Source of the DNA: an uncultured Prochlorococcus sp.
GTDB lineage: Bacteria; Cyanobacteriota; Cyanobacteriia; PCC-6307; Cyanobiaceae
Direction: 5' to 3'
Assembly: GCA_902589115.1 (NCBI GenBank)
Contig: CACIRS010000010.1
Span: forward strand, 1-41,142
Length of the DNA: 41,142 nt
Part shown: positions 15,322-23,250 of the stretch, piece by piece
Layout: the number at the start of each line of letters is the position of its first letter
How positions within the stretch are numbered: position 1 is the stretch's first letter
Made by a program: the position numbers and the translations under genes
The notes under the pieces: model-generated
Databases searched by the model: none
What the model was told of the DNA's origin: nothing
What the model saw: the letters and a program-made list of their open reading frames with translations, nothing else

Positions 15322-15534
15322 ATGAATTTGAAAAAGTCTTCAAATATTAAAAATAATCAATCGAATCGATCTATTTCATCTCAAAGCTAGAACCTACTTT
15401 CCAGAGAATCATCTGCTCAAAGACTAGTCTGCTACAAGTCTGATACTAAACAGATCTCCAATAACAGAAGTAATTCGATAGGTTTTATGAGCAATCTTGC
15501 GAAATATAAATCTAACGACAGTCAAGAACTATAA
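15322..15534 (+). pseudogene. Small serine/asparagine-rich ORF broken by an in-frame TAG
   Basis: ATG 15322 starts a frame of 71 codons to TAA 15532-15534 with a single internal TAG at 15388-15390. Both sides share an unusual S/N/K/Q-rich composition (KNNQSNRSISSQS before; ISNNRSNSIGFMSNL after). This suggests one original frame with a recent nonsense change, a sequencing error, or read-through. Without the TAG it would encode about 70 residues. A chance open frame in A+T-rich DNA is the alternative. Confidence 0.3.
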
Positions 15535-15594
15535 AAACACTTATATTTAGAGAAAAGCTACTAAATTCAACTAAATTAGTCTATCTATATAAAT

Positions 15595-16248
15595 ATGGTA
15601 TTGATTAAACCCTTTTTCTCAAAAAAAACCTTAAATATTCTCCTTTTTTTCTTATTATTCATACTGCTCTCATTATTCATTAATAAATACGGATTAGAAA
15701 ATCTAAGAAATAATGTGGAAAATTTAGGAATATTTATACCTATATCAATATTTGCTCTTAGAACCAGCAGCATAATCGTACCAGCACTTCCAAGTACTCC
15801 CTATTCTTTATTGGCTGGCGCATTACTTGGATTCAAGAAAGGTGTAGTAATCATATGTCTTGCTGATCTAGTTTCATGTTCCATAAGTTTTTTCATATCC
15901 AGAAAGTTTGGCAGGAGATTAGTGAGAAGACTAGTTGGACAAAATTTTATGAATAATGTCGAAAACGTCGGTAAGAGACACATAGAGAATAATATATTCC
16001 TCATGATTGGTCTTCTAATGACAGGTTTATTTGACTTTATTAGTTATGGTATAGGGCTTACAAAAACACCATTAAAAAAGTTCCTACTTGCCCTTATAAT
16101 AAGTATTGCTTTATCCAACCCCCCTGTTGTTGCATTAGGTGCTGGAGTACTTGATGGAGGCATGAAAGTTCTTATACTTGCTATTATTTGTATATTTGTA
16201 ATTTCTATTATTAGTAGTAAGCTAATCAAGGTTAACGATACTAATTAA
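15595..16248 (+). CDS. TVP38/TMEM64 family (VTT domain) membrane protein
   Basis: This is a 217-residue protein with about five membrane helices. The VTT/SNARE-associated core is seen as PALPSTPYSLLAGALLGFKKG, then ADLVSCSISFFISRKFGRR, and GLFDFISYGIGLTKTPLKKF. The last of these corresponds to the conserved F/Y-G-x-x-x-P region of the family. DedA/TVP38 proteins are inner-membrane proteins linked to lipid scrambling or flipping and membrane homeostasis; the substrate here is unknown. A hydrophobic leader helix precedes the domain. Start ATG 15595. Confidence 0.8.
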   Translation: MVLIKPFFSKKTLNILLFFLLFILLSLFINKYGLENLRNNVENLGIFIPISIFALRTSSIIVPALPSTPYSLLAGALLGFKKGVVIICLADLVSCSISFFISRKFGRRLVRRLVGQNFMNNVENVGKRHIENNIFLMIGLLMTGLFDFISYGIGLTKTPLKKFLLALIISIALSNPPVVALGAGVLDGGMKVLILAIICIFVISIISSKLIKVNDTN

Positions 16249-17004
16249 TATATTCACCACAATATATAAACCCTGTAATTTCTTCTACTAACATTCAATT
16301 ATATTTCACTAATCACAACTATTAAACTTTTAAAAGTTATACCTTAAAGATTTCAACTATAGAAATAATAATTTATAGTTTTAATATTCTAAGTGTGTCA
16401 ATTCTCCTTATCACTGATTACCGATCTTAATAATCTGTTGTTTATATATATTTAATATATAATCCCAACCCTTAATAAATAATCATCATGATATATACGA
16501 TTGTTAATCTTTAATGTACTATTAAATAATTCAAATATATGTCATCAATTAATCATTGCTAAAGCATAATTAGCCAACATTTAGCGTTATAAAGATTTCT
16601 ATTTAGGTAAAAGTCGTTTGAAATCAATCTATTTCTTTTTTAGGTAAATAAATTCTATTACTAGCCGAAATCTATTGATAGCAATGTTTTTTTTGGATTC
16701 TAAACATCAACTTATCTAAAACGAAACTTTATAGAAAACAATTAAATCATAAATAATATACTGCCTGCAAAATCTTTAAAAGAATTTAGTTCAAATATCC
16801 CAGAGCAATCCAGGAATAAGCTATGCCACTAATTCTTCCTGTCACATATAAGCCTATCTTATACTTCATGTTAAATTTTTACAGAATCGTTCTTTTTTTT
16901 ATTAATCCTGACAAAGATGCCCTTGTTAATACTGAAAATTATTTAACTCTTTAAAAAAAAATCTTGAAAAGGTTAATCAAGGACTAATATGACTGTCCTG
17001 CTGG
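16249..17004. other. Long intergenic region upstream of acsF
   Basis: About 750 bases, very A+T rich. The only ORF of note is a 27-codon minus-strand frame at 16786-16869 (MKYKIGLYVTGRISGIAYSW...), hydrophobic and just possibly a membrane microprotein. No structured RNA or repeat is evident. The acsF promoter must be in its right part. The length is unusual for this compact genome. Confidence 0.5.
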
Positions 17005-17033
17005 ATGAAGTCAATGACAGCGACAGCTTCTAA
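16989..17033 (+). promoter_or_regulatory. Short upstream ORF overlapping the acsF start
   Basis: ATG 16989 reads 14 codons (MTVLLDEVNDSDSF) to TAA 17031-17033, in a different frame from acsF and across both its candidate ATGs (17005 and 17014). A Shine-Dalgarno-like AAGGA (16979-16983) lies at proper distance before this ATG, whereas no such site precedes 17005. Ribosomes may therefore load here first. This is a possible translational control device or simply a chance frame. Confidence 0.35.
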
Positions 17034-18069
17034 AGAGCCTGGACTAAGAGTCGATACCCGAGGTACTAACCAACTGCCTCCCCATCTAGACGAGGATCTG
17101 TTGACTCCGCGTTTTTACACTACCGAATTCGATAAAGCTGCCAAAACAGATTTAGATCAGGCTCGAGAAGAATTTCAAGCTATGTATAAAGAGATGGAGG
17201 CTGATTACAACAGAAATCATTTTGACAGAAAAGCTTCTCTAGACCGACTAGATGAACTGTCACCAGAAGACAAAGCGATTTATGAAAGCTATCTAGTTAG
17301 ATCAGTCGTATCAGAGTTCTCTGGATTTTTATTATTTAAAGAAATATCCAACCGATTTAAGAAGTCAGGAAGGAAAGAGTTAGGTCAATTTTTTCAATTT
17401 TTAGCACGAGACGAAGCCAGGCATGCTGGATTCTTAAGTAGAGCGCTTGTTTCTGAAGGAATAGAGGTTGATCTCCCTCACCTTGGTGGAAAAAGAGCTG
17501 CAACATTTTTCCCTTTAAGTTGGGTCCTCTACTCTTTATACCTTTCAGAAAAAATTGGATATTGGCGCTACATACTTATGGACAGACATCTAAAAGCAAA
17601 TCCCGATAATGCATTCGCTCCTTTATTTGATTTCTTTGAGCCTTGGTGCCAAGACGAAAATAGACATGGTGACTGCATCAACGTAATGATGAGATGTTGG
17701 CCAGGAATGACAAAAGGTTTTAGAGGGAAGATTTTAAGCAGATTCTTTCTCTGGACAGTATTTCTTACTCATACTCTTACCGTTTGCGAACGGGGAGAAT
17801 TTTATCAATTACTAGGAATTGACCCAGTTTCTTTTGATGAAGAAGTCATCATTAAAACTAATAATACATCTAAAAATGCTTTCCCTTGGGTATACAATTT
17901 CGATGATGGTAAGTTTCTAGAACTTCGAGTAAAAATTGTAGATGCATTCAGAGAATGGAGATCAACCTCAGGAATTAAAAAACCTTTGGCTTTTAGCAAG
18001 TTTGTTGGGTTAATTCTTAAGCAGTTTGCATTACCAATGCAAAAAACAAATGCAGTTCGCTATGGATAA
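17005..18069 (+). CDS. acsF: Mg-protoporphyrin IX monomethyl ester oxidative cyclase
   Basis: This 354-residue protein is the aerobic cyclase (AcsF/ChlE), which builds the fifth ring of chlorophyll from Mg-protoporphyrin IX monomethyl ester using O2 and electrons from ferredoxin. It acts at the thylakoid membrane. The di-iron site is visible: E104, then E137-x2-H140 (in DEARH), and E218-x2-H221 (in DENRH). The cyanobacterial N-terminal block EPGLRVDTRGTNQLPPHL and the family's FYTTEFDKAA are present. Length is normal. Start may be 17005 or 17014. It converges on the FdC2-like ferredoxin gene, a plausible electron donor. A short overlapping ORF precedes it. Confidence 0.95.
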   Translation: MKSMTATASKEPGLRVDTRGTNQLPPHLDEDLLTPRFYTTEFDKAAKTDLDQAREEFQAMYKEMEADYNRNHFDRKASLDRLDELSPEDKAIYESYLVRSVVSEFSGFLLFKEISNRFKKSGRKELGQFFQFLARDEARHAGFLSRALVSEGIEVDLPHLGGKRAATFFPLSWVLYSLYLSEKIGYWRYILMDRHLKANPDNAFAPLFDFFEPWCQDENRHGDCINVMMRCWPGMTKGFRGKILSRFFLWTVFLTHTLTVCERGEFYQLLGIDPVSFDEEVIIKTNNTSKNAFPWVYNFDDGKFLELRVKIVDAFREWRSTSGIKKPLAFSKFVGLILKQFALPMQKTNAVRYG

Positions 18070-18121
18070 TAAAATACATTAAATTGAGTTAATCCAATCA
18101 ATTCTAGTAATTAATAATCAT

Positions 18122-18487
18122 TTATATTTCAAATGGATTCCCTGCTCTGGCTTTAACTCTTCCTAAATACTTCCCAAATTGAAGCTGATATACTTCATCC
18201 TCATCTTGAGTTTCAACTTCAAGAGGGCCTATAGCTCTAGCTACACATAAAAGTCCATATCCTTGAGATTTAAGTTCCTTAGAGAGACCAATACATGCGG
18301 TTTGATCCATTTCACCGGATAAAATTCTAACTGCACATTCTGTACAACAACCATTTCTACAAGAGAAAGGAAGTTGCTCACCTTGTGATTCTAAACATCT
18401 TAAAATGTAATCTCCTTCTGGAACTTGAAATGTATGTGTTTGGCCAGAATTACGATTATGAATTGTAATCTTATGGAGATTTTTCAT
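18122..18487 (-). CDS. [2Fe-2S] ferredoxin with C-terminal extension (FdC2-like)
   Basis: This is a 121-residue protein with plant-type ferredoxin ligands C43-x4-C48-x2-C51-x29-C81 (in FSCRNGCCTECAV and LLCVA). After the core, residues about 95-121 form the extension DEDEVYQLQFGKYLGRVKAR. This extension marks the FdC2 group rather than the main photosynthetic ferredoxin. FdC2 in plants is linked to the cyclase step of chlorophyll synthesis, and here the gene lies tail to tail with acsF, 52 bases apart. Electron donation to AcsF is an inference from that context. ATG 18487. Confidence 0.85.
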   Translation of the reverse strand: MKNLHKITIHNRNSGQTHTFQVPEGDYILRCLESQGEQLPFSCRNGCCTECAVRILSGEMDQTACIGLSKELKSQGYGLLCVARAIGPLEVETQDEDEVYQLQFGKYLGRVKARAGNPFEI

Positions 18488-18574
18488 ACATAAGTATTGT
18501 AAAGAGTGTTGAAATTAAATAGTTAGTATCAACAACATCTAACAATATAGCTGTAAAAAAATATCTTGTATTTA

Positions 18575-18901
18575 TCAAGTACAAATATCACGATTAGTGG
18601 GTGAAGGAGGAAGATCACTGGCCAGTTCACGAAGTTGATCTATATCCAAACTTATCTCAAAGGACTGTCCCCCAAAACGTAATTTCAGCCATGAAATCAC
18701 AGAGGGGTCTTCTGCTACTACAGCTTCAATTGCTGTGCCAGGAAGCCCGAAGTGACTAATTAAATTTGGAGGAATGTACCAAAGAGGGAAATCGGCTCCT
18801 TTTCTTCCTCTGCGTTCACTCACTGATTCCCTGAGTTGACCATCTCCGCTCAGTTGGCCAATAGGAGCTGTTAGTACAGACAGGTTTTTAAGTTCAGACA
18901 T
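18575..18901 (-). CDS. Conserved cyanobacterial protein, unknown
   Basis: This is a 108-residue soluble protein with balanced, non-A+T-biased composition. A glycine/arginine-rich N-terminal third (GQLSGDGQLRESVSERRGRK) is followed by FPLWYIPPNLISHFGLPGTA and LKLRFGGQSFEISLDIDQL. The good codon spread suggests an old core gene. I do not recognise a named domain. It is upstream of the FdC2 gene on the same strand with an 87-base gap, so it may be linked to it. Confidence 0.7.
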   Translation of the reverse strand: MSELKNLSVLTAPIGQLSGDGQLRESVSERRGRKGADFPLWYIPPNLISHFGLPGTAIEAVVAEDPSVISWLKLRFGGQSFEISLDIDQLRELASDLPPSPTNRDICT

Positions 18902-19073
18902 GCAATAGCATGCTAGGTGGTAGATCTATAATACTAAATTAACGTATGATAAAAACTATTAATTTAAATATAATATTTTTTACTGTTATAGAAAAGAATA
19001 TAGGCTTCAATGAAATGAGAAATTTTTAACAAAGGACTAAAACGGTAATAGCTAAAGAATTAGGTTGAAAAGT

Positions 19074-19229
19074 TTATACAATTAGGGTTTGATTGAATAA
19101 AGTGCTATCGAAATCTTTTTCTTTCATAAGCGGTCTCAAAGCCTCCTCAAGCTGATCTTCATTTTGCATTCCTAATAGATCATGGCTTTCGTTTCCTAGG
19201 GAATCTATGAATATTTGATTAGGGGCCAT
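19074..19229 (-). CDS. Small acidic protein, 51 residues
   Basis: ATG 19229 opens 51 codons to TAA 19074-19076. The product starts MAPNQIFIDSLGNESHDLLG and continues MQNEDQLEEALRPLMKEKDF. It is acidic, soluble and partly helical. Composition looks selected, but no motif is recognised. Confidence 0.5.
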   Translation of the reverse strand: MAPNQIFIDSLGNESHDLLGMQNEDQLEEALRPLMKEKDFDSTLFNQTLIV

Positions 19230-19407
19230 GATCAATAAATAATATTAATTAAAGTACAAGCTACAGTTTCAACAACTAAAAAGGCGTAAAGATGTGGATA
19301 TGAAGATATTGAATTAATCTAGATTTATAAAATTAACTAATGGGTAGCTTATGATAAAGGTAATTATTCTAAGCAATTAAGACTATGTATATAGACAGAA
19401 AGAAACT

Positions 19408-19740
19408 ATGATTAAATCAATAATTACGATGAGCGTCCTCACTTCATTTCTATTGATCTTATTCAAAAGCCAATCCAAATGGTTGCCTTTTGTTTATTCC
19501 GATGAATATATTAACTGGCTAAACGAATCAAATAAAACTAAGGAATGCATTGAGCCATTTGAGGAAGGACTTAACAATAGGCTGAAAGAGTTAAAAGTGT
19601 TGCCAATTAATATTGAAAATAATAATGAGTTCGATTTGCTAATAGATGATGCAGTAAAAGGAAATATTATATGTGGAGGAATCGAAAAGCCACCTGATCG
19701 CAAATATATATGGGATAAAAAATCGAACCAGTTTAGATAA
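19408..19740 (+). CDS. Exported or membrane-anchored protein, unknown
   Basis: This is a 110-residue protein with an N-terminal hydrophobic segment (MIKSIITMSVLTSFLLILF) that could be a signal peptide or anchor. The rest is hydrophilic, with two cysteines (TKECIEPFEEG and NIICGGIEK). It ends in a short basic tail. It lies 60 bases before the first gene of the pilus group and on the same strand. Participation in the pilus system is possible but unsupported. Confidence 0.55.
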   Translation: MIKSIITMSVLTSFLLILFKSQSKWLPFVYSDEYINWLNESNKTKECIEPFEEGLNNRLKELKVLPINIENNNEFDLLIDDAVKGNIICGGIEKPPDRKYIWDKKSNQFR

Positions 19741-19767
19741 TTTGAAATAGAATTAAACGAAATTTGC

Positions 19768-19795
19768 TTGTATTTACATTCTTAATTGCTATAAT
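19768..19795 (+). promoter_or_regulatory. Promoter candidate before the gene at 19819
   Basis: TATAAT (19790-19795) is preceded at 16 bases by TTGTAT (19768-19773). The predicted transcript start falls near 19802. This is just after the first ATG (19801) and before the second in-frame ATG (19819), supporting the latter as the true start. Confidence 0.5.
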
Positions 19796-19818
19796 AAAAA
19801 ATGAAGGCACAAAATTCC

Positions 19819-20199
19819 ATGAAATATATAGTCTCCTTTTTGCTTATACTGGCAACCGGATCTTATTCAAAATTAAAAAGTGAAGAGATAGTTAATGAAC
19901 AGAGATTAGTTGATACGCAAAATGTTATCAGCTCAAGACCAGAAGAGTTTGAAATCAACTACCATCGGCATAACCCAACAACTCTAAGAGGCATGGATCC
20001 AATATATCAATTAACAGAATTGCTTGGTATTAGCTTTGGCGGTAAACAAGGAGGAAAGCTGATAGGTTTTGGCTACGAAGAGAGGACCCTGTTTTGGGAT
20101 GCTGAAGCCATAGAAAATACATATAATAAAGTTCTGAAGCAGCAATATTCTGAAAATCCAATAAATACAAAAGACATAAATTCAATTTTTGACGATTAA
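19819..20199 (+). CDS. Small exported protein preceding pilQ
   Basis: ATG 19819 gives 126 residues beginning MKYIVSFLLILATGSYSKLK, a normal signal peptide. An in-frame ATG at 19801 would add six residues but overlaps the promoter-predicted transcript start. The mature part contains RGMDPIYQLTELLGISFGGK and ends in an acidic tail. It lies 78 bases upstream of pilQ on the same strand. A role in secretin assembly or the pilus is suggested by position only. Confidence 0.6.
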   Translation: MKYIVSFLLILATGSYSKLKSEEIVNEQRLVDTQNVISSRPEEFEINYHRHNPTTLRGMDPIYQLTELLGISFGGKQGGKLIGFGYEERTLFWDAEAIENTYNKVLKQQYSENPINTKDINSIFDD

Positions 20200-20210
20200 A
20201 TACTTATGTC

Positions 20211-20233
20211 TTTGCAATTCAAACGATTGCAAA
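20211..20233. promoter_or_regulatory. Perfect palindrome overlapping the pilQ -35 region
   Basis: TTTGCAAT (20211-20218) is followed after seven bases by ATTGCAAA (20226-20233), a perfect 8-bp inverted repeat with a 7-base spacer. Its right half covers the -35 element of the pilQ promoter. The geometry suits a dimeric regulator. No T run follows, so it is less likely a terminator of the preceding gene. Confidence 0.5.
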
Positions 20234-20254
20234 ATAATTTATAGATGTTATAAT
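20227..20254 (+). promoter_or_regulatory. pilQ promoter
   Basis: TTGCAA (20227-20232) and TATAAT (20249-20254) are separated by 16 bases, an excellent sigma-70-type match. The transcript would start near 20261, giving a leader of about 17 bases before GTG 20278. A second TATAAT follows at 20265-20270. Confidence 0.6.
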
Positions 20255-20277
20255 TATAAAAAGTTATAATTTTTTCT

Positions 20278-22353
20278 GTGGGTAAAAGAAAAGTCATATT
20301 TATATCTATATATTCTTTACTAACTAGTTTTGGTTTATTAGGAACTGTTGACTATTTAAAAGCCTTTGCTATGCCTATAAGTTCAATTAGTAATAAGACA
20401 AATAATTCTAATCAGACTAGGCTCCAACTATATAGAGATAGCTTCAATATATCAATACCTGGAGTAAAAAAAGCAAGTCAAGCTACATTGTCAAATGAAA
20501 ACAGCAAATGGGAAAGCACACTAGTATATTCTGGCGGCTCGCAAAAATACATTAAGCCAAAAATTCTTTCATTGCCTGAGGCTGGAATTAAGGCAATTGA
20601 GATATTTGCTCTAGGTAGAGATCCCAAGACAAAACATCAGATTTACGGTCTAAAGGTAGAGTCTTCAAAAGGTTATACATTGAAAGAACCTAAAATAATG
20701 CCCTCTGAAGATATTTTAACTATTAAATTTACTAGGCCTATACCTGAAACAGAAAGCACATCAGCTAACAATAAAACTATTATTAATTCGCCAAAATCTA
20801 TTGAGGACAATCTCACTGAAAAGGAATCCAATCTAGAGAATAGGCAAAGAGCTAGCGCACCTCCTCTAGGAGACATGGCAATTGGCACAATGGTACTAAA
20901 AAGTAGAGGTTATATAAAATTAGATGGTCCTAATATATCAATGACTTTAAAGGAGGAAGAACCTAAGAATGCAATTATGTCAATTGCAAAGCTAGGAAGT
21001 TATGGATTTATATATGTACCTGATAAACCATCCTCAGAATCAGGAGATCTACTACCTAAGGTTACAATTACAATCAAGAATGAGCCATATGATAGAGCAC
21101 TCAACAGTGTCCTACTTGCATCAGGTTTGCAAGCGAAGAAGGAAGGTAATTTAATATTAGTCGGACCAAATGTATTAGGCAAAAGCTTTGGCCCTAAAAT
21201 ATCCAAAGTTTATAGACTAAATCAGGCATCAGCTGCTTCAGCTGCTGACTATTTGGCAAGTTTAGGAGCCTTAATATCAAAGGTAAATGTCACTTCAACA
21301 TCTACATCCTATGAAGATAGTGGAGTATCATCGGGTCCAAAAATAACTCTTAAAGACACTTCTATTCAAACCTATGGAGCAGTAAGTGGTCCTTTAACTG
21401 GTTTAATAGGAACTACAGACTCAAGGTTACAGACTATAACCTTAATAGGAGACCACAACCTAATATCTATAGCAGACAAATATCTAAAACAACTAGATCT
21501 TAGACAGCGTCAAGTTGCTCTTTCCGTAAAAATTCTGGATGTGAATCTTAAAGATGGCACAGATATTTCAAATAGTTTTTCGCAAAGATTTGGTAATACA
21601 TTTTTCATAAATGATGGTGGTGAACTATCCGCAATATTCGGAGGATATGTTCCCCCGGCTAATAAATCAGTTGAAAGTGCTACTGTTAATCCTGGATATA
21701 AGTATCCAGACAAACAGCTGATGAATTTTTTGAAAGCTAAAGTAACCTCTACAGCAACAAAAGTACTTGCAAGTCCAACACTACTACTTAGTGAAAACAA
21801 TGAAGAAGTAAAAAGTGGTAGCGAATCAAGTGGTGCAAGTGAAGGATTAACCTCTGGGAAAATTGGTAGACCATTTGCAAACGAATCATTCGTAACTGTT
21901 GGGACACAAGTAATTACTAATTACAATGTAAGTGCAGGACAAAATGGTGCACCACCTACATGTAATCCTTCATTTGGAACGGCGGGATTAACTTTTGGTG
22001 CAAGAGTTTCTAAAATTGATGATAATGGTTTCGTTACCTTTACAATAAGTCCAACATTATCAGCTAGTACCTCTGTAAGAACCATCCCAACTTGCGGACC
22101 AGTAGATATCTTAAGTATTAGAAAACTTGATACAGGGACAATAAGAGTAAGAGATGGACAGACATTAATATTAACTGGTGTTATATCAGATGATGACAAG
22201 CGTGTAATTAGTAAATGGCCAATAGTTGGGGACATTCCATTAATTGGAAGTTTGTTTAGGCAATCAACTAAGGGAAGATCAAAGAGTGAGCTAGTAATTC
22301 TAGTTACTCCTAGAATAATAAATGACAACCAGCCAATTGGTGTAAGAAACTAA
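20278..22353 (+). CDS. pilQ: Type IV pilus secretin PilQ
   Basis: This is a 691-residue protein starting at GTG 20278. It has a signal-like hydrophobic N-terminus and an AMIN-like beta domain (about 45-150). A linker and N-domains (about 200-330) follow, and then the secretin pore (about 395-690). Pore landmarks are RQVALSVKILDVNLKDG, VLASPTLLLSENNEEV and the closing block VGDIPLIGSLFRQSTKGRSK with ELVILVTPRI. PilQ forms the outer-membrane ring through which the pilus passes. Length is typical for cyanobacterial PilQ. It has its own promoter and palindrome. The next plus-strand pilus gene, pilN, is about 900 bases on, past an opposite-strand gene. Confidence 0.93.
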   Translation: MGKRKVIFISIYSLLTSFGLLGTVDYLKAFAMPISSISNKTNNSNQTRLQLYRDSFNISIPGVKKASQATLSNENSKWESTLVYSGGSQKYIKPKILSLPEAGIKAIEIFALGRDPKTKHQIYGLKVESSKGYTLKEPKIMPSEDILTIKFTRPIPETESTSANNKTIINSPKSIEDNLTEKESNLENRQRASAPPLGDMAIGTMVLKSRGYIKLDGPNISMTLKEEEPKNAIMSIAKLGSYGFIYVPDKPSSESGDLLPKVTITIKNEPYDRALNSVLLASGLQAKKEGNLILVGPNVLGKSFGPKISKVYRLNQASAASAADYLASLGALISKVNVTSTSTSYEDSGVSSGPKITLKDTSIQTYGAVSGPLTGLIGTTDSRLQTITLIGDHNLISIADKYLKQLDLRQRQVALSVKILDVNLKDGTDISNSFSQRFGNTFFINDGGELSAIFGGYVPPANKSVESATVNPGYKYPDKQLMNFLKAKVTSTATKVLASPTLLLSENNEEVKSGSESSGASEGLTSGKIGRPFANESFVTVGTQVITNYNVSAGQNGAPPTCNPSFGTAGLTFGARVSKIDDNGFVTFTISPTLSASTSVRTIPTCGPVDILSIRKLDTGTIRVRDGQTLILTGVISDDDKRVISKWPIVGDIPLIGSLFRQSTKGRSKSELVILVTPRIINDNQPIGVRN

Positions 22354-22361
22354 ATCATCAT

Positions 22362-23153
22362 TTATATACTTAGATTAGAAAAAGCTATCGCTGATAAGTT
22401 TCGTACACTTAAATTAAACAACTTAAAAAGATCTATACCTAAACCATTAGCATTAATTTGCTTATAATTTGTTTTAGATTGTATCTTTAAAAGTATATCT
22501 ATATGATTATATATGATGTTAGCATTAATATTATCACCTCTACTCTTATACAAGAAGGCCGCTTGGTGGAAATCTGAAATAGAAGTACGATACTGATTTA
22601 ATTTGCTATAAGATAGAGCTCTAGCTAGCCAAGTTAAAGGAGAATATGGAAGCCTATTAATGGCTTTATTAAAATAGTTTATAGATAGATTATACTTCCC
22701 CTCTGTGAATGCAATAATTCCTGTATTATGAAGTTGTGTATAACTTATTTTATCTAGGTCAAGGCCTACAACACCTAGCCAATAGCAGTTACTTAATGAT
22801 TGATAATTAAGCTTTGCATTGTACATATTTGCATTTTCTAACGACGCAGAATTTAATTTTGCTCCACTTAAAATTGCTCCTGTTAGATTAGTATTCGATA
22901 GATTGGCAAATGAAAGGTCTGAATTCATTAAATTAGCATTAGTAAGATCTGAACCACTTAGATTGGCTCCTCGAAGATTTGAATTACTGAGGTCTGCACC
23001 CTTTAAATCTGATAAGACTAGATCTATTCCTTCTAGTCGACATTCAATACATTTATTAGTTCTAAGTAATAGAGATAGATCGCCAAGAGAAATCTCAGCA
23101 GAAGCTGGGAATAATAATACTAACTTTAGAAGGCCAATAATTAGAATAAGCAT
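22362..23153 (-). CDS. Exported pentapeptide-repeat protein with TPR-like C-terminal part
   Basis: This is a 263-residue protein. Residues 1-20 (MLILIIGLLKLVLLFPASAE) are a signal peptide. From about 38 to 125 are pentapeptide repeats of A(D/N)LxN/S type (GADLSNSNLRGANLSGSDLT), which build a right-handed beta helix. The C-terminal 110 residues are helical with TPR-like spacing (GIIAFTEGKYNLSINYFNKA, then SISDFHQAAFLYKSRG). Such proteins are common in cyanobacteria and mostly of unknown function. It sits on the opposite strand between pilQ and pilN, nine bases from the pilQ stop and 97 from the pilN start. It may use the divergent pilN promoter region. Confidence 0.8.
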   Translation of the reverse strand: MLILIIGLLKLVLLFPASAEISLGDLSLLLRTNKCIECRLEGIDLVLSDLKGADLSNSNLRGANLSGSDLTNANLMNSDLSFANLSNTNLTGAILSGAKLNSASLENANMYNAKLNYQSLSNCYWLGVVGLDLDKISYTQLHNTGIIAFTEGKYNLSINYFNKAINRLPYSPLTWLARALSYSKLNQYRTSISDFHQAAFLYKSRGDNINANIIYNHIDILLKIQSKTNYKQINANGLGIDLFKLFNLSVRNLSAIAFSNLSI

Positions 23154-23250
23154 GAGTAAGAATAGGTAAGATAAAAGTATTAAGCTGCTGTAACCAAATT
23201 GTATTTAGAGTCAATATAAGCTTTAATAGATTGTATATGCCTGTAATTCA

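Noticed and set aside
21921-22328. Minus-strand frame of 135 codons inside pilQ
   Set aside because: Antisense shadow of the conserved secretin domain.
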